The notes under the pieces are model-generated. The model worked only from the letters and a program-made list of their open reading frames with translations, searched no databases and had not been told where the DNA came from. A stretch of DNA of 64,000 nt from Zantedeschia hybrid cultivar (Eukaryota > Streptophyta > Magnoliopsida > Alismatales > Araceae), in the NCBI GenBank assembly GCA_030544215.1, contig JARZZO010000008.1, forward strand, positions 20,910,614 through 20,974,613, written 5' to 3'. The translations under genes and the position numbers were made by a program. Shown here piece by piece: positions 36,101 through 48,100 of the stretch. The first letter of the stretch is position 1; every line of letters begins with the position of its first letter.

Positions 36101-39100
36101 AGACCAAAGATAAGATGGCTTTAACAAGAGAGAGAATCACCGGTCAACAATTGTTGACATCAATCATGAAGGATCCTTCAGAAGCTAAAGGATGCCTTAC
36201 CAAAAAAGGGATTAATCTTGCAAAGCTTGCTGAGTGGACTCTGTACGCGATCGATGATCTAAGGGAGGACGAATCTGAAGACGTGACGAAAGCCTTCGTC
36301 ACGTGCCTTGCCGGTGCTTTATTCTTCCCTGCGCAAGACAACATCTTGGAAGATGATCAGGTCAGTGCTATCTGCGCAATATTTGAAGGTAAATCTATTA
36401 GTACTGCACTCTTGGCCTACCTTTACAGCGGACTTTTTGCGGCATCTGTGGGTCGCCCTCCCTACGGGTGCATGTTACTCTTTGCTCTGTGGGTTGAACT
36501 TCACTTCAAATTCGAGTACTGCAAGAGGATGCCTCCAAGACCATCTCAAATTTACATGAATAGTCCGATCCACTGCATTGCCAACATTATAAAGTTCAAC
36601 GAGCATATGGTCAATAAAGTCCCAAAGCTCAAGACCCGAGCCGACTGGAGGGAGTATCTGAAGTACATGACATCTGACATATTTGACTCTTCTCCACTCG
36701 CTCTTGTTGAAAAGCCTATTAGGGTGCGCCGTGCAGCGGGAGCGGATCTCAAGTTGATTGGGGCCACCGAGTTCGTGTTATACAATCCTCATCGGTGCCT
36801 TACTCAACTTAGCTTGAACCGTCATGAGTTCCCCGAGTTCTCCTTCACATCCCCGGTCAAGAAGCGTGCTTTGGAATCCGACGAAGATTATGAAGCCACA
36901 GAACTTATCACTACTTTGTGGAATCTTGGCTTCAGTTATCGTGTAAAATCCTCTAAAAACAGGGATAGATGATTGAAATTTCCATACCTTCAAGGTCTTC
37001 ATGAAATTCTTCCTTAAGTGTTCTCTTTTCTTTTCTTTCTCTTTTTGATGTAACAAAAGATTCTATTGAATAAAGAACTATTTTTCATGCCTTGAAATCT
37101 TTCCTTAACTTCTTGTGACGTGTTCATGATTTTTCCTTTAGTAAAAACTGGATTTTTCCTGAAAATATGACAGTTCGGGTTCTGTTAATGCAAAACGCGT
37201 CCACTCAGAAAGACGCCTTTCAACCATAATTCATTTTCCAGAAATTCAATTTAATCCTAAATCCTGATTAAAGCATAAAATGCGTCTATCAGATCAGACG
37301 CTTTTTCCTCAAAATCCCAATTTAAACTTAAATTGCGTCTACAAGACCAGACGCCTTTCAATCATAAATTCATTTTCCAGAAATTCAGTTCAATCCTCAA
37401 AAATCCTGATTTAAGCTTAAAATGAGTCTACTATCAAAGACGTTTTTCAATTCTCTCTCTCCTATTTTTTCCAGGACTCTGGCAGTAATTCCGTAATTAA
37501 TCCCCTAAAACGCGTTTGGATGAACAGACGCCTTTCATCATCATGCTGCGTACGGTTCTGACCAGAATTGGCGGTAACCTGAAACACGTCATCCGGAGTG
37601 GACGCTTTTAACTTAATTTCAAACAGCTGGCTTTGCCGCCTCAACTTATGTGCCATAAAATGCGTCTACCTGAGTCGACGTCTTTTAACTTTTTCATTTA
37701 CAGACCCGTGAAGGCCCCCTTTTCTTCCTCACTTTCTCCCTTGCTTTCTCTCTCTTCGAACTCCGGCGATCTCTCTATTTCTCTCTCAAAACCCTCTTTT
37801 CCAAGCTCTATGGAACGTGGTGAAGGCTCCTGCAAGACTAAGGCCCTAGCCAAGAGGCGGCGGACAGCGGCTCTCGTGGAAGAAGCCCCCGAGGAAGTGC
37901 CGGCCGCACTCGCCGAGGCGGTGGCATTTTTGGAGGAGGAGGAAGCCTCTCCGGCGCCAATAGCCGTAGAAGAAGAAGAGGAGGGCGACCTCTATACGAT
38001 GAGTCCTCTATGGAATGACTTGAGTGAGAAAAAAAAGGAAAAACGGGGTTCTTCAAGAACCCGAAATCGGGTCTTGAAAGGCGTCCAGACCAAGTGACGC
38101 CATTCAAAAGGCGTCACCCTGGTCCGACGCCTTTCAAAGCCAAATTCCCATTTTAATCAGGCAGAAAATAAGTTTAATTTGCGTCAGGACATGTGGACGC
38201 TGTTCAAAAGACGTCCAGGTGTTTTGACGTTTTTTAAACCAGAAATATTTTAACTCTTTTTATTATTACTGACCCTAGTTCTTTGTTCTTTATCTGCAGG
38301 GGGTGATGAGGTCCAGGATCAGCTGGGACCTGGTGATAGGAGCGTACCGGGGACTCCCGGACTTCCAGAAGGCGCGCCTGCGCCGGATGGGGCTCGGCGA
38401 AGTCTTAGACATCGAGCCGTTTTGGCTCGATCTAGTCCTCTTGCAGGCGCTGCGGGAGAGGTGGCATGCGGAAAGCCGGCTTAGGAAAGCCTGGCTTTCC
38501 GCATATGTCCCCACAGCATTAAGAAATCCCGGCTTTCCACGAGAGCCACCGTCCGCCGCCTCTTGGCTAGGGCCTTAGTCTTGCGGGAGCCTTCACTACG
38601 TTCATGGAGCTTGGAAAAGAGGGTTTTGAGAGAGATCGCCGGAGATCGTCGGAGTTCGAAGAGAGAGAAAGCAAGGGAGAAAGTGAGGAAGAAAAGGGGG
38701 CCTTCACGGGTCTGTAAACGAAAAAGTTAAAAGGCGTCGACTCAGGTAGACGCATTTTATGGCACATAAGTTGAGGCGGCAAAGCCAGCTGTTTGAAATT
38801 AAGTTAAAAGCGTCCACTCCGGATGACGTGTTTCAGGTTACCGCCAATTCTGGTCAGAACCGTACGCAGCATGATGATGAAAGGCGTCTGTTCATCCAGA
38901 CGCGTTTTAGGGGATTAATTACGGAATTACTGCCAGAGTCCTGGAAAAAATAGGAGAGAGAGAATTGAAAAACGTCTTTGATAGTAGACGCATTTTAAGC
39001 TTAAATCAGGATTTTTGAGGATTGAACTGAATTTCTGAAAAATGAATTTATGATTGAAAGGCGTCTGGTCTTGTAGACGCAATTTAAGTTTAAATTGGAA

Positions 39101-42100
39101 TTTTGAGGAAAAAGCGTCTGATCTGATAGACGCATTTTATGCTTTAATCAGGATTTTTAGGATTAAATTGAATTTCTGGAAAATGAATTATGGTTGAAAG
39201 GCGTCTTTCTGAGTGGACGCGTTTTGCATTAACAGAATCCGATCTGTCATATTTTCAGGAAAAATCTAGTTTTTACTAAAGGAAAAATCATGAACACGTC
39301 ACAGGAAGTTAAGGAAAGATTTCAAGGCATGAAAAATAGTTCTTTATTCAATAGAATCTTTTGTTACATCAAAAAGAGAAAGAAAAGAAAAGAGAACACT
39401 TAAGGAAGAATTTCATGAAGACCTTGAAGGTATGGAAATTTCAATCCTCTATCCCTGTTTTTAGAGGATTTTACACGATAACTGAAGCCAAGATTCCACA
39501 AAATAGTGATAAGTTCTGTGCCTTCATAATCTTCGTCGGATTCCAAAGCACGTTTCTTGACCGGAGATGTGAAGGAGAACTCGGGGAACTCATGACGGTT
39601 CAAGCTAAGTTGAGTAAGGCACCGATGAGGATTGTATAACACGAACTCGGTGGCCCCAATCAACTTGAGATCCGCTCCCGCTGCACGGCGCACCCTAATA
39701 GGCTTCTCAACAAGAGCGAGTGGAGAAGAGTCAAATATGTCAGATGTCATGTACTTCAGATACTCCCTCCAGTCGGCTCGGGTCTTGAGCTTTGGGACTT
39801 TATTGACCATATGCTCGTTGAACTTTATAATGTTGGCAATGCAGTGGATCGGACTATTCATGTAAATTTGAGATGGTCTTGGAGGCATCTTCTTGCAGTA
39901 CTCGAATTTGAAGTGAAGTTCAACCCACAGAGCAAAGAGTAACATGCACCCGTAGGGAGGGCGACCCACAGATGCCGCAGAAAGCCCGCTGTAAAGGTAG
40001 GCCAAGAGTGCAGTACTAATAGATTTACCTTCAAAGATTGCGCAGATAGCACTGACCTGATCATCTTCCAAGATGTTGTCTTGCGCAGGGAAGAATAAAG
40101 CACCGGCAAGGCACGTGACGAAGGCTTTCGTCACGTCTTCAGATTCGTCCTCCCTTAGATCATCGATCGCGTACAGAGTCCACTCAGCAAGCTTTGCAAG
40201 ATTAATCCCTTTTTTGGTAAGGCATCCTTTAGCTTCTGAAGGATCCTTCATGATTGATGTCAACAATTGTTGACTGGTGATTCTCTCTCTTGTTAAAGCC
40301 ATCTTATCTTTGGTCTTTGGGAGACCCAATAGAAGCTCTGCCTCCTCCAAAAGGATAGTGCACTCAAAGTCTTGGAAGAAGAACGTATGTGTTTGGGGAT
40401 GTCACCATTCGATCAAAGCACCCATAGCCGCCCAATCCACGTTCGGACTCTTGTAGTATTTGGCGAGCACCACTAGTCCTTGAAGATTCCACTTGGAGAT
40501 GAAAACTTGCATGGAAAGCTTAACACTTTATGCAACTTTGCGAATCTAAGAGAGAGAGGTGAATCTCCTTGGGCCGGGAAACATAGGATAAGTCTGAAAA
40601 GAAGGATTGAAGAGTTTGAAGAACAAGATCAATTGAAGAACATGAAGGAACAAGAAGAAGAATTGAAGGGAAGTTAATTCAACTTACTTGGAGATTGGGA
40701 TCCCTTCCGATGAGGTGATTCTGCACGTCAGAGATCTTCTCCAGCGACATCTTCATCTTCTTGTTTGAAGAACTCATCCTCTCTTTCGGATTTCTTCCTT
40801 CTTGAAGCTTGGAAACCTTGGAGACCTTGAAAAACCTTGAAATCTTGAAGGAAAACTCAACCTTGGATCTTTGGATTATGGTAGGATTGCTTGGAAACAA
40901 CTTAATGGTGTTTATATAGAAGGAATTGCGATCCTAGGAAGACTTTTTCGGATTGGAAAAGGGATGTGCATTGGAAGAGTTGGAATTCGAATAGAAGAAC
41001 AGTTAGAACCTGTTTCTGCGAGCAAAAGGCGTCGAGGAACACCGCCGCGTTTTAAGATTGAATGACGTCTGCGCGACACGACGCGTTTCAACAATTCTGT
41101 GATTTATCCGAAATTCTGTGTTTTTTTTTTATGCTTAAATTGAATATTTGTTTGGAATCATTAATGATTTTGAATGCAGGAAATTCGAGAAAACCCGAGT
41201 AAAGCTGAAAATATCAAGAATATCCCACTGTGGGAATTTATGAAGTCTTGACCGTGGCTAAAAAGACGGTTATCTCTACCCTTGTACTGCTTTCATGTAA
41301 TTATTGTGCATCATCATAATTACTATATGTTAAATATTTACTAGACTATATCAAGGACCTTGTGGTTTTGATGAAACTGGAATTTGAGTTCCCCTTCAAC
41401 AAAAACGGTGATAATTCCAGAGAATTCTTAATCGTACGGATAGGCCGTTGGATTGTTAATTAGTGGGGATGATGGTTCCACTTTTGTGAAAAGGTGCGTG
41501 GATAAACGAGTTTCGGCTTAGTACTGGATTACAAGAATTGGTGTCTTGACTCATTAATGAAATTTGACAATATTATTCTTGATTAATTTATATTTTATTT
41601 AACTTTATATTTTTCTTTTAGCACAGCATGCATCATGTAGGACTTTGAAATCACTGTGATAAGAATTAATTACTGATTAAATTTCAGACCATTAAATCAA
41701 ATAATTCAAATATGATATGAAATATTCTATTCTGAATTGAGTATCTTGATTATCTTTGAGGTTCGCTTAAAGATATCCTTGGAATTTTATCCTTTCTTAG
41801 ATTCTTTATCTAATATTTCTTGTTTTCTTTTAAGATCCATCATGGCTGCAGCACGTCCACATTGGCTGGCAAACACTCCCTGTGATGAAACCTACAGTGT
41901 CTACGACCTGAGGTACTTCCCACTCCGAGGAGGTTGATCGATCTTATTTTATTTCCTTGTCTACCTCATCCAGACAGGATTGATTCCGTTGATCTCTTTG
42001 AGTTATCTTCATCAATGATTTTGAGAAAAATTCCGATCATGTGATGTTAAGAGCGTGTCTCATCACACCTTGGCATCACCTTTTCAGTATATTCCATTCC

Positions 42101-45100
42101 ATTTCATTTCCTTGCAAAGACGATGCCAATGTGAGGCAGCTGTAGACACGCTAATTTTGACATCATTTTGAGTAAATTTCATATCATATAATAATGCCTC
42201 ATAATGGTCTAATATTTAATCATTGATTAATTTTTATTGATCTTTTTGAGTGTCGGGTTTAACAGACATGTTTAAGTTAATTAATTTTAACTAAAATTTC
42301 AGTTAAAATATGAAAAAGTCTAAACGACATCGACCTGTGTAGACGCCATTTAGAGTTTATTCTTATTTTAATGTTTAAATTTGAATTTTAATCAGTTGAT
42401 TAATTAGCTAAAAGGCGTCTGCAAGGCACGACGCATTTTAGGTTTCCTAAATATTTCTACTTCTCTTCCGGATGTTTATCCTTATCTTAATTAGTGTAAA
42501 AGGCGTCTTCACAAGGTGACGCGTTTTATCTAATACAGATAAAGATAAATTTTTCCGGATGTTTATCTTTATCCTAATCAATCTGAAAGGCGTCGTGTAT
42601 GAACGACGCGTTTTAGATAATTACAGATAAAGATGAATTAATCTATATTTATCTGTTGGTTAATACGGATAAATTTTAAAATTTCTCCATGTAAATCCGC
42701 AGACGCAGAGGAAGTCTATAAATACCCTCCTCTTGAATAGGTGAAAAAAAAGTTGAAGAAGAAATCGAAGCAACGACGTCCAAGCGCTGAAGAACTGAAG
42801 TGTTGTCGGCATCCATTCAAGATCAAGGCTTTCCATTCTTCATCCAATCGGCATAAGTTTTTCAATTCATTTCTGCAATTTTCTTTTCCACATCTTCATT
42901 ACTATTAATCTTGCATATTTCATCACATCACTCCATGCAACACATACAACACTAGCATCATTTTCAAAACCAATTTGATAAAGGAGTTTCAAAGACCATC
43001 CCAACAAGTGAATTTTCTGTTTAGTTGCATGTTTAAAATTCTGTTTAGAATGGATACTACTTTTACTTAAGTTCTCATTATTTCTTCATTTCTCTTTCTA
43101 TTTTCTTGCAAAGAATCAAAGGGAGAGAATCAACAAGCAAATCACAAGGACTCTGGACGATCCTCAAGAACTCAACAGCAATCAAAGTAAGAACAAAGAC
43201 AAGAAAGGATTCTCTTTCTTCAGCCGGCTGAAGGAGGGGAACCAAGAGCTCAACATCTCCCACGTTTAAACAAGTAGACGATCAAAATCTCTCTTTTGGA
43301 ACTTTTAAGTCAAAAGTTTTTGGCGATCACTTCACTTAGTTTCCTTTTAATAGGTTTTATTTTGCACTTAAACAACATAGATTTTTCATGATAATCACAT
43401 ACTCATTTTAAGCACTCACAAAATCTTTGCGCAAAACATGTCACATATCATCCGGTGGGTTCTTTATGGATCTTATGGAAGATAATTTGCACTGTGCTCA
43501 CCTTCAGTTTCACTACCACAACACTAAGAAACCCAAACTGAAATTCAAGAGTTCTTGCCATCAGTTATGCTTTTCTTTTTTCTCTGACAAAATAAGTTCA
43601 AGTTTTAACAGTAGACGAAGGAAGTTTACAAAAATGCAGAAATGAAACCCACTTCCCATGACAGTGCAGTTTCTACTTGCCACTTTCACATAACAGGGCC
43701 TACTAACCTTCTAAGTTCTCACCCATTTTACAAGTTACGCATGCTTTGATGAAGTAACCATTACCATGGTGACTGATGACCGTTCCTACTTGCATCAATA
43801 TTTGCTTAGTTTCTCTTGGAAAATATCATTTATCAAGCATAACAGAGGAAGACGCATGGAGTGTTATCCACAAACAGACAGAAGAACAGAATATTGAGCA
43901 TATACTAAAGCAGGACAAGACAGCAGCAGCTATTGTATGCAGCATGAAAATACATTATCCACTGCAAGCAACAAAATTGCCGTTGGTCAAGGATGTTCTT
44001 GGTGTAGTAGCAACACTTGGAAAAGTAAATGATGATAATGTCAGCAGGTTAGCATTTTTTCAGTTGCCATTTCTTCTAACTGATTAGATTGTGTGACACC
44101 AGAAATTAATCATATGAGATAGTTTAATTTTGTTCAGTTTTGATTTTGAATATCTCTCAATGCCCACCCAGACTTCTGTCAGAGTATTTAGGATTGGAAA
44201 TGATGCTTGCAATTGTCTGCAAAAATTATGGAAGTGTTAAAGCTATTGAGGAGTATGATGGAAATGGCATTATAGATAAAAATGCTGGCCTTCATGGACT
44301 TGGGCCTTCTATTGGAAGACTCCTGGAAGGAAGATTTCTCGTCATTTGTCTAGAAAATTTAAGGCAAGAATATTCTTATTATTTTATGGGTGGTTTTGTT
44401 GAACATATAAATCAAAATGCCAGATGTGTTTTAAATTTTCTTTTAAGTTCATTTGTCAAGAGCACATGGTTATTAATAAACATTTTTCCAGAGCATATCC
44501 TGGTGAATTTGTAGCCGATGATCCACAAAGGCGGCTTGCTTTGCTGAAGCCAAAATTACCTAGTGGAAAATGTCCACCTGGCTTTCTTGGCTTTGCTGTA
44601 AACCTGATCAATGTGGACCCAGGGTACCTGTTTTGCGTCACATCCAATGGGCATGGCCTGAGGGAGACCCTATTCTATGGCTTATTTTCCCACCTTCAAG
44701 TGTACAGAACTAGAGAGGAGATGCGACTTGCTATTCCTTTCATAAGTGATGGTGCAATCTCCTTAGACGGGGGGATCATAAGGGGAAATGGTTTGTTTCG
44801 CCTTGGTGAAAGGTGAGCACTGGATCATGTTGTCAATTTCTTATTTTGCCCTTGGTTCATTTATAACCTTGAACTGTTAAACATTTCCTAGTGTCATTAT
44901 ATATCCCGTACTTAAGATTCAAGCATGCTTAGCAAAGCGGTCTGCTTGCTCAGACTTTAAATTGTAGTCAGATTGATATACCAGCCAAATGTCTGCTTAA
45001 ACACAAGTGCATAGCCCTAGCTTGGCAAATGTTTTCTATTGTTTGAAATTTTTGTTCACAACAGTGGATGGAGAGAAAATGCCTTTGCATCATATCAAAG

Positions 45101-48100
45101 GGCATTTTGGCAGGTCAAAGGTTCCTTTTCTAAAAGCTCCATTTGAAAAGTATTATCTCCAGACGTCCATTTGTGTTTAAGTTCTTTCTCTTGGTTCACG
45201 GTTGAAAATTTTACCATAAATTGAAATTGGAGAAAATATAAAATATGAACCACAAAGGAATTGTTTTCTTTTATTTGAGCTTTATTTTTTTTTCTTTGTT
45301 CACTTTTCCTTAGTCTGACCTGAGCTTTTTCAGTGTCGTGGAGTAGACATTACATTTTATTATCTATTGCTTCACCGCCTTTTCTCAGGGTGTACCTATA
45401 TGATCTCTGAGCCAAACCTGACGAAAGGATGTATTACAAGCCAATAAATATGTAGTTAAATGATAAGCTGAAAGCATTGTTTTAACTGACCCATTCAGTG
45501 AACCGCTCAATCTATCAGGTTAACGGTTAAAGGTTCAATTGTCAGATTGGAGCAGTGTTATCCTGGTACACAAAGCAGTCCTACTTCATACCTATAAATT
45601 TGATACACAAATAACTCAAATATTTTTGAGAATATGCGTAAAATACAAAATTTAGTGCACAGAGATAATTCAACACTTTTGAGCGTATGTTAAAATACAA
45701 AGTTAAATAGTTATAAAGGTAACATATATTCGTTATGGAACAGGTGGAGGTGCACATAAACCCACAATAACCTTATGTTAATCTAGGTTGTAGACTTGTG
45801 ATGACATCCAAGGGATTTTTAATCCATTTGTGCTTAACTGTGGGCCCTGATGGCAATGGGTAGTGGGCTCTGATACATGCTATGGAAATGGGAGGTGCCA
45901 AACAGGAAAGCAGTGTGTGCTGTAGATTTATTACTTATTTTGCTTTGGGAGCATGGTGTCTCACCTGAAGTTTCCATTCGGGTTACTAGCTTATCCATTT
46001 TGGCCAGTTTATGGCAGTTCAAGATGTCTCCTTTCAGAAACGGGTGAGACTGATTTAAAACCCAGAAAACCATCAGTTCACAGGCTAATTGGTTCAACTG
46101 GATGGTTTGGTCCAGGTTTTAAAACCATGGCTTATAGTGTAGGAAAACAGCATCATTTGATGCCAAAAATCCATGAACTTGGAAGTCCACTCTGAGAAAA
46201 TAAGTTTCCTTTTTAGCTACTATGTTGAGTTAAAGATATCTACCCTGATTTATTGCCTCTAAGTTCATTCTGACATACTTTGCTAGAGTTGATTCTCCAC
46301 TGGTCTCATTGGACAATGCCGAGGTGACTCCGGAGCATCTAATCCTGGAGCACCCTATTGACGGGTGATGGAGAATGAGAAAACTCGTAGCATGGCTACA
46401 TGGACTCAGCACATAATTTAATTCATGTTTTGGATAGATGGTGCTTCCTTTTGGGGGACTCTGCATATTGTTCTACATGCCACATCCTGGGCTGTATGGA
46501 GGGAGAGTATAGTTGCATTTTTCTGGAAGAGCCAAGGAAAGTAGATGACCGATGCATATCCATGTAGCCGTGATGTTATGAATCAGGTTGTGGAGTAATA
46601 TTTACTCTTGGCTGCTCCTCCACCGTCCCAGATTTGGGAGTTCAGTAACATGAAAACATTGGATGCTGTGCCTTTTCACTTTCATGGATGATAAGATTTT
46701 ACGGTGCAGTGGGCTTTTCCAGGTAGAATTCACACTTATGCATCTTATTCTTCTTTTGTTATCAGCAGAGGGTGATGCTCACATTAGAGAACAGAGGAGA
46801 CAAGACCTATTCTTCATCTAAGCATATACATGCGAGATGTGATGGAAGAAGTGATGTTTATTACTTCCATGCAGATGATTGTGTTGTTCTTCTTATTCAT
46901 CATAGTTGTGATCATCATCATCATCATTATTATCAAAGCATTATCTCATGAAATTGGGGTGTTGCTCTTAGAGCCTCTCCCCCTTGGAAAAATAAATAAT
47001 CCTTTTTGATAGATAAATATATCATGGAACAGCAGGCAAGTTCTTTGAATATATTGTTTACTTGGTATCTTTGATGTATAAAAGTTTGATAAAATATGTG
47101 ATTATTGATGGGGATCCAAGGGCTGGAGAAACAAGGCCAATGGCCCATGTTGTATTTCATTTGGCCCATTAGAGGCCCACTTGGTGTCTTTTAATTTTTC
47201 TTTAATTTTCTGCAGCTTTTTGTCATTTTAGGAGTCTTAGGGGTATCATGGTCTTTACATGTGTTAGGGCTTCCTTTTGGGGGCCTATATATATCCATGT
47301 ATTCCCTCTTGGGAAGGGGGCTAATGATTGGAATAGTAGAAAAAAAGGGCTGTTGCTGCCGCCTATGTGCATGTGTGTGGAGCCCGTGAACGGCCTGTGT
47401 GAGAATAAGGTGTGATGCCCTAGTTCCTTCTTCCTCCATCCCCCCTTCTTCTTCCACTGTTCTTCCTCTTCTTAGCCCCCTGTCATCCTCTCCTCCTTGG
47501 GCCTCCGAGCCCTTCATCTGGGTTCCCTGTTTCTGTCCCGCATCAGATTATTCTTTTGTATAGTACCAATTCATAAAGTGTATGTTCCACAACCTTGTTT
47601 CAGCCACCTGCTTATGTTTCTACACAACCACTTTAGAGAACATCAGCGGACTTCATGTATCCACCCTATAGCTCACCTGGTAGTGATATAGAGAAAATGT
47701 GGGATAGAACTAATTAAGAACTAGCTACAGAGTGTGCTGTTTGTTGCTGCTCTATGCATCATTGAGCGTAATTTTTAAGCCTTCTTTTTGCTTTCCAGGA
47801 AATATTAGTTCTTCTGTGAGAGTTTTATGGATTTTATTATATTTCTTTTTCACATGTTAACCTCAAACTGTGTTGAATCCCAGGCAGGATGTTGAGGTGA
47901 GGTTCCCAGTATGCTCTAGCCCTGCCAATCTACCTCTGAATGTCGAGGAGGAACTAAAGCTTATGCAGTGGAAGAAGGAAAGACATGCTGAGGATATACA
48001 AAGGGAAGAAGCATTACTGAACCATGTGAAAAATTTGTTTGACATAAAAAAGCAAGAGTTATTGCAACACCTCAGTGAAACTGCACAGTACGTGGATCAG

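Larger units (their letters stand above)
32998..43420. mobile_element. 10.4-kb inverted-repeat element in DMS3 intron
   Basis: The left arm (32998-37881, about 4.88 kb) and right arm (38535-43420, about 4.89 kb) are reverse complements with only scattered substitutions and small indels. They enclose a 653-bp unique centre. The outermost shared bases are TGTGAGTGCTTAAAATG. No target-site duplication was found directly outside these ends, so the class is undetermined; a foldback or Mutator-like non-autonomous element, or a local inverted duplication of a transposon, are options. Each arm has PMD-type coding remnants, an inward and an outward TATA box, and many interrupted GCGTC...GACGC palindromes. 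No transposase was recognised. Confidence 0.85.

Noticed and set aside
33803..38236. CRISPR-like array (repeat shell with variable centres)
   Set aside because: Plant nuclear context, irregular spacing, each repeat is a palindrome with its own loop, and no cas genes.
32998..43420. Inverted repeat as a simple assembly duplication
   Set aside because: The arms differ by scattered substitutions and small indels and have a unique centre and single-copy flanks; an artefact would usually be identical. Not fully excluded.
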